Source of the DNA: DATAFF01 sp044870245
Lineage (GTDB): Bacteria; Pseudomonadota; Alphaproteobacteria; Rhizobiales; Aestuariivirgaceae
NCBI GenBank assembly: GCA_044870245.1
Contig: JBIOYR010000089.1
Coordinates: forward strand, 1-57,828
Reading direction: 5' to 3'
DNA length: 57,828 nucleotides
The notes under the pieces are model-generated. The model ran no database searches. It saw only the letters and a list, made by a program, of their open reading frames with translations, and was not told the origin of the DNA. Of this stretch, positions 9,164-17,152 are shown piece after piece (position 1 is the first letter of the stretch; each line of letters opens with the position of its first letter). The position numbers and the translations under genes are program-made.

Positions 9164-10624
9164 CTAAAGTATCTTGAATGCCGGTTCGGCGACCGCAACG
9201 GGGGCGCTCAAAGGCTTCGCCCTGTACTGCGCCTTGATGCCGGCGATCCAGTTTCTGGCGCGAGGGGTGAGTTCGAACCGGTCCGTCATCGACCGGCCAC
9301 GCGTGATCAGGATCCCCAGATCTGCACCCTCGTAGCGGTAATCGCCCGCATTGAGGATCCTCAGGAAGAACGCCTCCGCCTCGCTGGCGACCGCTCTGCG
9401 ATGATAGTCGAACCGACTGTACTCGATAGATCCGTCTGGATTCATTGTCCAAATTCCGCTTTGCGGCGCATCGGTCAGGAGATCGACCGTGTCCTCGGTA
9501 TGCTTGATGACCATCTGCGACCAGGAGTCGATGTTCTCCGGATCGGCCCAGCGCGCATTCAGCTCATCGATGTCCAAGTCGAACTTGACGCCCGAAAATT
9601 CCAAGAGATGAAACAGGAACAAGGGGGCGTCCGCATGGGCAAAGGCCGCATGATTGGTCATCGAGCTTGCACCGGTGATCCGCGGATTGAGCTCGCCGAG
9701 CCAGATCTCCCTGGTCTTGGTGTCGACCAGGAAATCGAGTTCGAAGTAACCGCGGTAACCTTCCTTTTTGAGCTGCTCACCGAATCGAACCGTGGAATCG
9801 CGTGCGTTCTGCCGCGCCTTGTTGGAGAAGGCTCCAGCAAAGATTTCGTTCCCGCACCAGCCGCCGCGATAGGGCGTGAGCTCGGGAAAGCCGACGAGCT
9901 CGGTCATCAAAGGTCCGACAATCGTTCCGCGCTTCGTCGCGCAGGCCTCGATGGCGGAGCCACGACAGGTGATTCGCTTCATGATCTTGATCTCGCCCTG
10001 CCCGACGAGCTCATGCGAATGTTTGCGAAAGTCCTCCTTGTTGCTGATGAAGAACGTCGTATGCCCTGAATCGCCATAGGCGGACTGCAGCACAAGATCT
10101 CTCCCAAGTCCGGCGCTCGCGGCGACCTCCAGCAGCTGCTCGTAGTTCTTCACCTCCGACAAGACGTTCGGAACCGAAGCCACGCCAGCCTTGTTGCCGA
10201 TGCGGACTGTCTCGATCTTGTTGTCGACGCGGCTCCGCAGGGCGGCTGCAGGAAACCAGATCTCCGCGCCGATTGTTGTCGCAAGCCGCTCAGTCTCCGG
10301 GTCGAACATCAGGAACACAAGCTTCGGACCGCCGTCCCGCTTCTCGATAAGGTCAAGGACCTGCTTGTGCTGCAGGAGATAGTTATTGATTTCTTCTATG
10401 GAATGGAATTCGGCATGCGGACCTGGTGGGGGCACGAAAGTGTTTGGATGCCGCCCATCATAGCAGTCGATATAGCTGACGAAGCGAAAGTTTCTGACCC
10501 ACTCATCGAGTCCCAATAGATTGAAATTCGTTGCTGAAACAAAATAGATCGGCGTTTCGTTGCGGTGAAAGAACCGTCGGATTTCAGAGATGTTTTTGAG
10601 TCTTTTGCTTGTCGTCTGGTTCAT
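9164..10624 (-). CDS. ATP-grasp domain ligase, unknown substrate
   Basis: This 486-residue protein has a central ATP-grasp fold. The probable ATP-binding lysines fall in the 135-215 region (for example near DNKIETVRIGNKAG). The metal-binding acidic segments are GYFELDFLVD (residues 292-301, E295/D297) and GELNPRITGAS (E311/N313). The flanking N- and C-terminal domains are not recognisable. ATP-grasp enzymes activate a carboxylate as acyl phosphate and join it to an amine or thiol. A start at 10624 is supported by GGAGGG upstream. It is followed closely by the C45-type hydrolase, so the pair may form and break the same amide. No biotin-carrier partner is nearby, so a carboxylase role is unlikely. 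Confidence 0.75.
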   Translation of the reverse strand: MNQTTSKRLKNISEIRRFFHRNETPIYFVSATNFNLLGLDEWVRNFRFVSYIDCYDGRHPNTFVPPPGPHAEFHSIEEINNYLLQHKQVLDLIEKRDGGPKLVFLMFDPETERLATTIGAEIWFPAAALRSRVDNKIETVRIGNKAGVASVPNVLSEVKNYEQLLEVAASAGLGRDLVLQSAYGDSGHTTFFISNKEDFRKHSHELVGQGEIKIMKRITCRGSAIEACATKRGTIVGPLMTELVGFPELTPYRGGWCGNEIFAGAFSNKARQNARDSTVRFGEQLKKEGYRGYFELDFLVDTKTREIWLGELNPRITGASSMTNHAAFAHADAPLFLFHLLEFSGVKFDLDIDELNARWADPENIDSWSQMVIKHTEDTVDLLTDAPQSGIWTMNPDGSIEYSRFDYHRRAVASEAEAFFLRILNAGDYRYEGADLGILITRGRSMTDRFELTPRARNWIAGIKAQYRAKPLSAPVAVAEPAFKIL

Positions 10625-10696
10625 CGCAGGATCCCTCCACGAACCTGTCGGTCAATTCGCAATCGGCGGCGCGGCTCCTGTTTTGTTCTTCTCCAT

Positions 10697-11644
10697 TCAA
10701 CGTCGTTTTTTAGTCGGCAACGCCGCTGTCGGGGAACCGTCATGTTCGCCCGGGCTCGCAAGCGTCCTTGGCGCGCCGCCGAGAAGGCCGGCGGTTCCAC
10801 CCCGAAGAGGGGTGGCCAATGCACCAAGGGAATCAAGATACGCCGAGCGGCGTCGATAGATATCGAAATCGACATGGCGGTCACGAAAGCTTTTCAACAC
10901 TTGGCCGAGCCCTCGCAGACCGACCTCACGCTGGCGACGAACCTGCTCCAGATCAATCTCGATCGGGATGATTTCCTCGAGCCCCGCCGCTTCATGGAGG
11001 GCGGTGCCCGAGGGATCGAACACGCAGGAGCGACCCAACCCGCCGGCACCAAGCCCGTTGATATCGAAAATATAGCATTGAAACTGGGCTGCCGAGGCCC
11101 GCGCAATGGCAAGCTCCACATCGCGATCCGTGGTGCCGGTGAGGACCGGGTGAAGCAGCACCTCGACGCCCGCCGAGGTCAGGGAGCGCGTCGTCTCGGG
11201 GAACCAGATGTCGTAGCAGATGGACAGACCGAACCGACCCACGTCCGGCACATCGAATATGCAAAACTCGCTCCCGCCTTGGACGCCGTGCTCGTATGGC
11301 AGGAACGGAAACATCTTGCGATATCGGGCAACGATTTCCCCGCCAGGATTGATGACCACGGCAGTGTTGTAGGTGGTTCCATCGCCCGTCAGCTCGAAAA
11401 CCGAACCAGGAATCAGCCAAATTGCATGTTTCTTGGCGGCGGCCTGGAAAGTCTGCTCGACTTCTCCTGGGAGAGGTGTGGCATGGCGGATGAGCGGTCC
11501 AAAGGCCGCCAGCTCGCTGAACAGGATCATCTGCACCCACGGAAAGCGAGCGACGGTGATATCGATAAATCGCAGCATCCTGCTGACATTGTTGCCATCG
11601 GCAGAGACATGCATCTGAATACCGGCAATCGTGAACGGAACCAT
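10697..11644 (-). CDS. Carbon-nitrogen hydrolase (nitrilase superfamily amidase)
   Basis: The catalytic triad of the superfamily is complete: E44 in LFSELAAFG, K110 in YRKMFPF and C143 in SICYDIWFPE, with the auxiliary E118. The protein has 315 residues, of which roughly the last 45 (after YRRRSAYLDSL) are low-complexity and not family-like. Members hydrolyse amides, nitriles or N-carbamoyl groups in the cytoplasm. As the first gene of the minus-strand cluster that includes an ATP-grasp ligase and arginine-type enzymes, it could act on 4-guanidinobutyramide, an N-carbamoyl amine or the product of the ligase. This choice is inference. Confidence 0.88.
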   Translation of the reverse strand: MVPFTIAGIQMHVSADGNNVSRMLRFIDITVARFPWVQMILFSELAAFGPLIRHATPLPGEVEQTFQAAAKKHAIWLIPGSVFELTGDGTTYNTAVVINPGGEIVARYRKMFPFLPYEHGVQGGSEFCIFDVPDVGRFGLSICYDIWFPETTRSLTSAGVEVLLHPVLTGTTDRDVELAIARASAAQFQCYIFDINGLGAGGLGRSCVFDPSGTALHEAAGLEEIIPIEIDLEQVRRQREVGLRGLGQVLKSFRDRHVDFDIYRRRSAYLDSLGALATPLRGGTAGLLGGAPRTLASPGEHDGSPTAALPTKKRR

Positions 11645-11857
11645 TGCAATCCTTCGATTTCATCTTTGGGAATTCAGTCCGAACAAAGGTAACGCCAAAA
11701 CGGCGGCACTGGGCACATACAAGAGAAGCCGTGGCGTCGCTAGCCAAATATAGGGCAGTCGATTTCCTGGGAAACTCTTAACGTTTCGTTGAGAAGTGTT
11801 CCGCCAAGATCCGACCGCCACATGAGCTGACGGCGAAGCTTCTCGGGGGACGGCAAA
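11645..11857. promoter_or_regulatory. Divergent promoter region
   Basis: This 213-bp gap lies between the divergent amidase and TadD-like genes and should hold promoters for both. A GGGGGAC Shine-Dalgarno site precedes the plus-strand ATG at 11858. The segment near 11777-11793 (CTTAACG...CGTTGAG) can form a 7-bp hairpin with one G-T pair. I cannot identify -35/-10 boxes with confidence. Confidence 0.45.
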
Positions 11858-12622
11858 ATGGCATCTGCGCGCTCGGCGGCGGCGTTGCTCGCCTTGGCAT
11901 TCATCATTGCAGGATGCTCCCTCCAGTCGCTCGACACGCTGTCCGCTGACCCGACACCGACCGGGAGTCTCGGCAACGCCTCGCTCAAACAGACATCGCG
12001 CGCTGCAGAGGCTTGGCGCAAGAGCCCAGGCGACAAGCGAAACGGTCTTGCCTATGCCCGCGGGCTGATGTTGCTTGACCGCTCCGAGGAGGCCGTCAAG
12101 ATCGTCGAGGAGCTCGCCCGTCGCAATCCCGACGATCTCGAGCTTGCCGCCTATCTCGGAAAGATCATGGTTCAATCGGGTCGTGTCCAGGAAGGCGAGA
12201 AAGAGCTGCGCAAGGCGATTGCCGGCGGCGAGGCGGACTGGCGGGTCCGCTCGGCGCTCGGCTCCGCCCTCGATCAGCAGGGGCGCTACCAGGAAGCCCG
12301 CCAATGTTACGATGCGGCGCTCAAGCTGAAGCCCGACGAGATCTCGGTCATCAACAATCTCGCCATGTCCTACGCGCTCGCAGGCGACCTCAAGACCGCC
12401 GAGACCCATCTGCGTCGCGCGATGGGCCTGCCCAAGGGTGACGACAACAAGATGGCTCGACAGAACCTCGCGCTGGTCGTCGGCTTGCAGGGGCGTTTCG
12501 ACGAGGCAAAGGTGATCGCCGGCCACGATCTCCCGCCCGACAAGGTCGAGGCCAATGTCGCTTATCTGAAGCAGATGCTGTCCGAGCCCGATCCTTGGGA
12601 GCAGCTTCGCGCCGCGAAGTGA
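11858..12622 (+). CDS. tadD: TadD-like TPR lipoprotein
   Basis: This 254-residue protein has a lipoprotein signal with lipobox IIAGC near residues 16-20, then several tetratricopeptide repeats (for example WRVRSALGSALDQQGRYQEA and ISVINNLAMSYALAGDLKTA). The overall order matches TadD, the outer-membrane-associated pilotin-like protein of tight-adherence (Flp) pili. No other tad gene is in the window, so it may be an isolated homologue or may lie away from its cluster. It should sit on the periplasmic face of a membrane. The start has GGGGGAC upstream, and a hairpin follows the stop. Confidence 0.78.
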   Translation: MASARSAAALLALAFIIAGCSLQSLDTLSADPTPTGSLGNASLKQTSRAAEAWRKSPGDKRNGLAYARGLMLLDRSEEAVKIVEELARRNPDDLELAAYLGKIMVQSGRVQEGEKELRKAIAGGEADWRVRSALGSALDQQGRYQEARQCYDAALKLKPDEISVINNLAMSYALAGDLKTAETHLRRAMGLPKGDDNKMARQNLALVVGLQGRFDEAKVIAGHDLPPDKVEANVAYLKQMLSEPDPWEQLRAAK

Positions 12623-12635
12623 TTTTCGCCGCCCT

Positions 12636-12651
12636 TGTGCCGAACGGCACA
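12636..12651 (+). terminator. Hairpin after the TadD-like gene
   Basis: TGTGCC and GGCACA form a 6-bp perfect stem about 14 nt after the stop codon. The downstream sequence has only scattered T residues, so it may be a weak intrinsic terminator. Confidence 0.45.
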
Positions 12652-12704
12652 GGCCGATCGCGGCTTCTTTGCTAGACCCACTCTCCCAACTGAGGAGAGA
12701 TAAC

Positions 12705-13085
12705 ATGGAGACGTCATTCGGGGACTATCAAACACGGTTGAATCGATCGAGCCGAGGATCTGACGATAACAGCGGCGGCATACACGGTAACGGTCTCGGC
12801 ACTATTGCTTCTGTCGTAACACTTAACAGTCATGTGTCTAACAAGGAGTACATGCCTGAACTGGGGCATAATGTTGAACCAGAAAAATCAACATCGGTAC
12901 CGTCAATCATCGTGTTCAGCGGTCAGAAATCCCGGCGTGTGTGGTTCAAATTCAAAAATTGCGACGAGCTCCACGCAAAAGCACTATCTCAATGCTTTCC
13001 ACAAAGTTGGGGACTCTATCCCTTAAGGAGAAGAAGGGAAATTGGATCCTACAAATCCAGCTCACCGAACTTGCATTTCGTCTAA
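12705..13085 (+). CDS. Orphan low-GC protein, upstream frame of an overlapping pair
   Basis: An ATG at 12705 is preceded by AGGAGAG at ideal spacing, the best start signal in the locus. This frame encodes 126 residues (METSFGDYQTRLN...) and ends at 13085. I recognise no family. Base composition is clearly more AT-rich than the neighbours, which suggests acquired DNA. A second frame (12941-13714) overlaps its last 145 bp and continues with protein-like sequence. The two frames may be one gene split by a frameshift somewhere between about 12990 and 13060. They could equally be two genes; the sequence alone does not decide. Confidence 0.45.
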   Translation: METSFGDYQTRLNRSSRGSDDNSGGIHGNGLGTIASVVTLNSHVSNKEYMPELGHNVEPEKSTSVPSIIVFSGQKSRRVWFKFKNCDELHAKALSQCFPQSWGLYPLRRRREIGSYKSSSPNLHFV

Positions 13086-13714
13086 ATGATGGAATTCCAG
13101 AACTTGGAGAGACTAGTACTAAAAATCTTATTACGACTTGCCATACTCTCGGGATCTCCGACGAAGAGTTCCTCAAGCAAATCCAGCATGAAAATAGCTT
13201 TGCCAGGCAAGTCTGGAACTCGGACCTCATGTTTACTGGCACTCCGAACGACCTCAAGGTGACTTTCGGAAAATCGTGTTCAGCATTTTATATGGCAGGC
13301 GCCTGCGGCATTCCGCTCTTGACAGACATGCATCGACCGCTGGTGGTTTACGCGCTCATGAGACAAACGGCCGAGAAATTTGAAACAGGTCTCGCTGCCT
13401 TCATGCATGAGTGCTTTCGCGAATACTGCGGTGTTCCCAATGGTGACCTCTATCTGCCGCAGGAATTGCTGATCGTCTGGTGCCTGATGGACGAGCACTA
13501 CGATCCCGTGAGCGCCAGTGAGATCATGATGACCGAATTGGCCAAGGACGGCGGCATTTTCGTTAAAGGATCGAAGGACAACCTAGCCCAGCACCTCGCG
13601 AACTACCTCGTGAGCAATCCCGAGCACAGTGTTGCCGATTTGCGGTCGAGATATGCCAGCTCGGACACCGTCCAGAAGTGGCTCGATACCGTCGAGGCAA
13701 AATTGCCGCGTTAG
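12941..13714 (+). CDS. Orphan low-GC protein, downstream frame
   Basis: This frame opens with a GTG at 12941 and runs for 257 codons. Convincing protein-like sequence begins around NWILQIQLTELAF, and the rest contains helical stretches such as LMRQTAEKFETGLAAFMHE. No Shine-Dalgarno site supports the GTG or the ATG at 12992, whereas the overlapping upstream frame has a strong one at 12705. I therefore suspect this is the C-terminal part of a longer protein disrupted by a frameshift, or a downstream partner read by coupling. No known domain is recognised. The GC content is lower than in the flanking genes. Confidence 0.55.
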   Translation: MVQIQKLRRAPRKSTISMLSTKLGTLSLKEKKGNWILQIQLTELAFRLNDGIPELGETSTKNLITTCHTLGISDEEFLKQIQHENSFARQVWNSDLMFTGTPNDLKVTFGKSCSAFYMAGACGIPLLTDMHRPLVVYALMRQTAEKFETGLAAFMHECFREYCGVPNGDLYLPQELLIVWCLMDEHYDPVSASEIMMTELAKDGGIFVKGSKDNLAQHLANYLVSNPEHSVADLRSRYASSDTVQKWLDTVEAKLPR

Positions 13715-13735
13715 GCAAGCTTAGGTCGGCTTCAC

Positions 13736-13792
13736 GCAGTAGGTGAGCAATGTCTTTCCTACTGCCTACTGCCTACTGCCTACTCCTGCTGC
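13736..13792 (-). repeat. Heptamer dispersed repeat, copy A
   Basis: Four to five CTACTGC-type units (13759-13792) follow a short GCAGTAGG-containing arm at 13736. The copy lies between two convergent genes and ends exactly at the stop codon of the minus-strand gene. It belongs to a family with copies at 25689, 36720, 48927 and 51095. Confidence 0.8.
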
Positions 13793-14365
13793 CTAACCCC
13801 GCCCCGTCTGCAGATAGCTGAACAGCGCATCGAAATTGCCGTTGTTGCGGCCGAGCACGCCGGTGAACTGGTCGCGCAGCTGCAGCGTCAGCCACACCCC
13901 CTGGATGTTGACGTCGATGATCTTGCCGCCCCGCACCCGCCAGTCGACATTCGCCGTCTGGCCGTTGGCGAATTGGATCTTGCCGCGCACCATGCCGTCG
14001 CCCGCACCGGTGGCGATGAAGCGCTCGCCGGCAAAGCTCTTGGCGTTGCGGGCAAAGGTGTTCGCCACGAAATTGAGGGCGAGCGTCACATAACGTGCCT
14101 TCTTGCCATCCGGCAGAAATTTCTGATAGCGGCCGAGCGCGAACATCGCCACCCCCTGATAGGCGCTGTAGTCCCGCAGCAGCGTGCGGAAGCCCGACGG
14201 CGAGCCGCCCGCCCGGGCCACCGCCAGCGCCTTGTTGGCCACTAGGGTGACGAGCTCGCGGTCGTCGGCAAGCGCCGTCGCGGGCGCGAGCAGCAGAGCC
14301 GCCGGAAGCACTTGCGCAAGACCCAAAAGCCCTCGCCGACTGATCGGCCGAGATCGTGAATCCAT
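13793..14365 (-). CDS. MlaC-like periplasmic phospholipid-binding protein
   Basis: This 190-residue protein belongs to the Ttg2/MlaC family, the periplasmic carriers that shuttle phospholipids between membranes. A Tat-like signal (ISRRGLLGLAQVLP) with cleavage after ATALA leads to a mature part with YQGVAMFALGRYQKFLP, TFARNAKSFAG and WRVRGGKIIDVNIQGVWL. A GGGGAAG site supports the ATG at 14365. It follows a second MlaC-like gene by 44 bp, and no MlaE, MlaF or MlaD gene is near. The tandem pair may work with a transporter encoded elsewhere, possibly for hopanoids or phospholipids. Confidence 0.82.
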   Translation of the reverse strand: MDSRSRPISRRGLLGLAQVLPAALLLAPATALADDRELVTLVANKALAVARAGGSPSGFRTLLRDYSAYQGVAMFALGRYQKFLPDGKKARYVTLALNFVANTFARNAKSFAGERFIATGAGDGMVRGKIQFANGQTANVDWRVRGGKIIDVNIQGVWLTLQLRDQFTGVLGRNNGNFDALFSYLQTGRG

Positions 14366-14409
14366 CAACTTCCCCTGTCCCTGTTGATACATGCTGATGC
14401 TGTTGCAGG

Positions 14410-15012
14410 TCACCGGTTCAGCGCGGCGACAAGCGCATTGACGTTGCCACCGTTCTTCGCGATGTAGCGCTGGAAGATGCCGCGTTGCATGTAGCTCAGC
14501 GAAAAGCCGAGCACCGACACGTCGAGGATGCGGTAGCCGCTGGCCGACCTCGAAAGCTGGAACACCACATTGTAGGTGCTGCCGGTGAGCAGCGTGACCC
14601 GCGTGTTGACGATGGTCCGCCCGTCCCTGTCGCGCGTTACCTGGCCCACCTCGGCCTTTCCGACCGCATATTCGCGCGAGCTGTCGGCGAAATAGCGCGC
14701 CATGAACATGGCGACACCCTTGTAGTAGCTGTCGTAGGCCGAACGCGGCAACTGCCCCCTGTATGGGCCGAGCGCGTAATTGGCGATCGCTTCGACATTG
14801 GCATGGCGGGTGATCACCCGGTGGAAGCTCATCACCGTGCCTTGCCGCTGCGCCGCCATCAGGTCGTCGGCGACCCGGCGCACATAGGCCGCGGCCGAGT
14901 CGGTCGTCGCCGCCTCGGCGCTGCCCACCTGCGCCCTTCCCGGCGAGGTCATGGCAAGCGCCATAAGTGCGGCCGAAAGAAAACTGCGTCTTCCGATTGA
15001 GACGGGCACCAT
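14410..15012 (-). CDS. MlaC-like periplasmic phospholipid-binding protein (paralogue)
   Basis: This 200-residue paralogue of the next gene shares the order of motifs: a signal with SIGRRSFLSAALMALA, then YALGPYRGQLPRSAYDSYYKGVAMFMARYF and the C-terminal GYRILDVSVLGFSLSYMQ. The ATG at 15012 is preferred because upstream extension would run into the 15140 palindrome. It is transcribed divergently from the ArsR-methyltransferase gene. Its role should be lipid carriage in the periplasm. Confidence 0.8.
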   Translation of the reverse strand: MVPVSIGRRSFLSAALMALAMTSPGRAQVGSAEAATTDSAAAYVRRVADDLMAAQRQGTVMSFHRVITRHANVEAIANYALGPYRGQLPRSAYDSYYKGVAMFMARYFADSSREYAVGKAEVGQVTRDRDGRTIVNTRVTLLTGSTYNVVFQLSRSASGYRILDVSVLGFSLSYMQRGIFQRYIAKNGGNVNALVAALNR

Positions 15013-15139
15013 GTCTTGCAACGCCGTGATTGAACGCTCGAATGAGTAATGGAAAGCCGCCGCTTCCGTCAATGGAAATGGCCTTCTGCATGCCGGGACA
15101 TCCCTCCATGGAGCGTCCGGCGATGCAAGGTTGCAGGTC

Positions 15140-15159
15140 ACATAAAGATATGTTTATGT
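15140..15159 (+). promoter_or_regulatory. 20-bp palindromic operator, probably for the ArsR-methyltransferase regulator
   Basis: The sequence ACATAAAGATATGTTTATGT is an inverted repeat with only one mismatched pair. It is AT-rich within a GC-rich region, 32 bp upstream of the ArsR-family start codon. The position and symmetry fit autoregulation by the adjacent winged-helix dimer. It also lies in the promoter region of the divergent MlaC-like genes. Confidence 0.75.
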
Positions 15160-15191
15160 AAGCAACCATCCGCAATGGAGGGAGCCCCGCC

Positions 15192-16184
15192 ATGGAGGAT
15201 CTGCTGAAAGGTCTGCGCGCCGGTGCCGAAAGCACCAGGCTCAGGCTCCTGTTCATCCTCTCCCATGGCGAATTCAACGTCACCGAGCTGACGGCCATTC
15301 TGGCGCAGAGCCAGCCCAGGGTCAGCCGCCACCTCAAGCTGATGTGCGAGGCCGGCCTCGTCGATCGCCACAAGGAGGGAAGCTGGGTGCTGTTCCGCCT
15401 CTCCGAATCCGGCGCCGGTGCCGCCGTCGCGCGCCTCATCGTCGATCTGCTGCCGGCCAAGGACGAGCTCCTGCGGCGTGACGCCGAACGCCTTGCCAGC
15501 ATCGTCGAGGCCCGCCAGCGCGCCGCCCAGGCGTATTTCAGCTGGGTTGCCCGCCATTGGGACAAGATCCGCTCGCTCCATGTCGCCGAAGCCGAGGTCG
15601 AGGCGGCGCTGGCCGGGCTGATCGGCACCGACAAGGTCGATCTCCTGCTCGATCTCGGCACCGGCACCGGGCGCATGCTCGAGCTCTTCGCCCCGCTCGC
15701 CCGCCAGGCTGTCGGCATCGACCAGAGCCGCGAGATGCTGGGCGTGGCCCGCGCCAATATCGAGGCGCGCGGCCTGCGCCATGTCCAGGTCCGCCAGGGA
15801 GATCTCTATTCCCTGCCCTATCCGACCGGCTTTGCCGATCTCATCACCATCCATCAGGTGCTGCATTACCTCGACGATCCGCAGCGCGCCCTGATCGAGG
15901 CTGCCCGCGTGCTCAGGCCCGACGGCCGGCTCGCCGTGGTCGACCTCGCGCCGCATGAGCTCGAGTTCCTGCGCGAGTCGGCCGCCCACCGCCGGCTCGG
16001 CATCTCGAGCGAGCATCTGGCCCAATGGTTGAGGCGCGGCGGCCTCGAGATCGTCGAGCACCGGCTGCTGCCGCCGCCGGTCGATCCCGCAACCCCCGGC
16101 CTCTCGGTCTCGCTGTGGCTGGCCCGCGTTCCCGCCGACGCCCGCCGTCGTTCCAGGCAGACCATGGAGCTTGCCAATGAATGA
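15192..16184 (+). CDS. ArsR-family regulator fused to a SAM methyltransferase domain
   Basis: Residues 1-95 form an ArsR/SmtB winged helix (GEFNVTELTAIL, SQPRVSRHLKLM recognition helix, LVDRHKEGSWVLFRL wing). Residues from about 140 carry a class I methyltransferase fold with the SAM loop DLGTGTGRMLEL and acidic VGIDQSREM. I see no Cys metal site in the helix, so it does not look like a metal sensor. Fusions of this type beside metF are known in alphaproteobacteria as regulators of the SAM/methionine cycle, where the methyltransferase-like part is thought to sense SAM or SAH. It overlaps metF by 8 bp and has a palindromic operator upstream. Confidence 0.88.
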   Translation: MEDLLKGLRAGAESTRLRLLFILSHGEFNVTELTAILAQSQPRVSRHLKLMCEAGLVDRHKEGSWVLFRLSESGAGAAVARLIVDLLPAKDELLRRDAERLASIVEARQRAAQAYFSWVARHWDKIRSLHVAEAEVEAALAGLIGTDKVDLLLDLGTGTGRMLELFAPLARQAVGIDQSREMLGVARANIEARGLRHVQVRQGDLYSLPYPTGFADLITIHQVLHYLDDPQRALIEAARVLRPDGRLAVVDLAPHELEFLRESAAHRRLGISSEHLAQWLRRGGLEIVEHRLLPPPVDPATPGLSVSLWLARVPADARRRSRQTMELANE

Positions 16185-17052
16185 ACCGAAGCCGATCGAG
16201 GTCTCCTTCGAGTTCTTCCCGCCCAAGACGCCGGAGGCCGAGACCGCCTTGTGGGAGGCGATCCGCAAGCTCGAAGCCTTCCATCCGAGCTACGTCTCGA
16301 TCACCTATGGCGCCGGCGGCTCGACCCAGGATGCGACGCTTGCCACCGTGGCGCGGATCGCTCGCGAGACCCGGCTCAGCCCCGCCCCGCATCTCACCTG
16401 CGTCGGCAAGACCAGATCCGAGGTCGATGAGGTCGTGCGCACCATCGGTCGTGCTGGCATCCGCCGCATCGTCGCCCTGCGTGGCGACCCGCCGGGCGGC
16501 GGCATGCGTTACGAGCCGACCCCTGGCGGTTATGTCAATGCCGCCGATCTTGTCGGCGGCATCCGCGCCATCGGCGATTTCGAGGTGTTGGTCGCGGTCT
16601 ATCCCGAGAAGCATCCCGAATCCATCACCCTCGAGGTCGATCTCGCCATGCTCGCCGCCAAGGTCGACAACGGCGCGACCTCGGCCCTGACCCAGTTCTT
16701 CTTCGACAATTCCGCCTATTTCCGCTTCCTCGATCGCGCCCGTGCCCGCGGCATCGATATCCCGATCATCCCCGGCATTCTGCCGGTCACCAATTTCGAG
16801 CGCGTCCGGCAGTTTGCCGAGCGCTGCGGCGCGCGCCTGACCTCCGCCTTCGCCCGCCGTTTCGAGGGGCTGGAAAATTCTCCGGAGGAGCGGCGGTTGG
16901 TGGCCGCGGCGGTCGCCGCCGAGCAGGTGACGGCACTCCGCGCCGAAGGCGTCAACAGCTTCCATTTCTATACGTTGAACCGCGCCGATGTCGTCTTTGC
17001 CATTTGCCGGATGCTCGGGCTTGGCGGCGATGCCCATATGGCGGCAGCGTGA
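16177..17052 (+). CDS. metF: Methylenetetrahydrofolate reductase
   Basis: This 291-residue enzyme reduces 5,10-methylene-THF to 5-methyl-THF, the methyl donor for methionine synthesis, with FAD and NAD(P)H. Family hallmarks are visible: SFEFFPPKTPEAE at the N-terminus, SITYGAGGST, HLTCVG, RGDPPGG, and FFDNSAYFRFLDRAR. The ATG at 16177 is supported by GGAG upstream and overlaps the end of the regulator gene, so both are in one operon. The upstream palindrome implies feedback control by SAM-cycle status. Confidence 0.96.
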   Translation: MNEPKPIEVSFEFFPPKTPEAETALWEAIRKLEAFHPSYVSITYGAGGSTQDATLATVARIARETRLSPAPHLTCVGKTRSEVDEVVRTIGRAGIRRIVALRGDPPGGGMRYEPTPGGYVNAADLVGGIRAIGDFEVLVAVYPEKHPESITLEVDLAMLAAKVDNGATSALTQFFFDNSAYFRFLDRARARGIDIPIIPGILPVTNFERVRQFAERCGARLTSAFARRFEGLENSPEERRLVAAAVAAEQVTALRAEGVNSFHFYTLNRADVVFAICRMLGLGGDAHMAAA

Positions 17053-17152
17053 TCGGTCGTGATTGGCCGATGCAACCGATTTCGCCCTAAACTGTTGGAT
17101 AAGCGCGTGGCACTCGCGCCCTTGGTTAATTTCGATGAAGGATTGTCCGGCC

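Noticed and set aside
15013..15191. SAM riboswitch upstream of the regulator/metF operon
   Set aside because: I could not find the conserved stem and pseudoknot of SAM-II or SAM-I; the palindrome fits a protein operator better.
13793..15757. A 654-codon open frame on the minus strand
   Set aside because: It joins the real MlaC-like gene to antisense of the ArsR-methyltransferase gene; only 13793-14365 shows a real signal peptide and family motifs.
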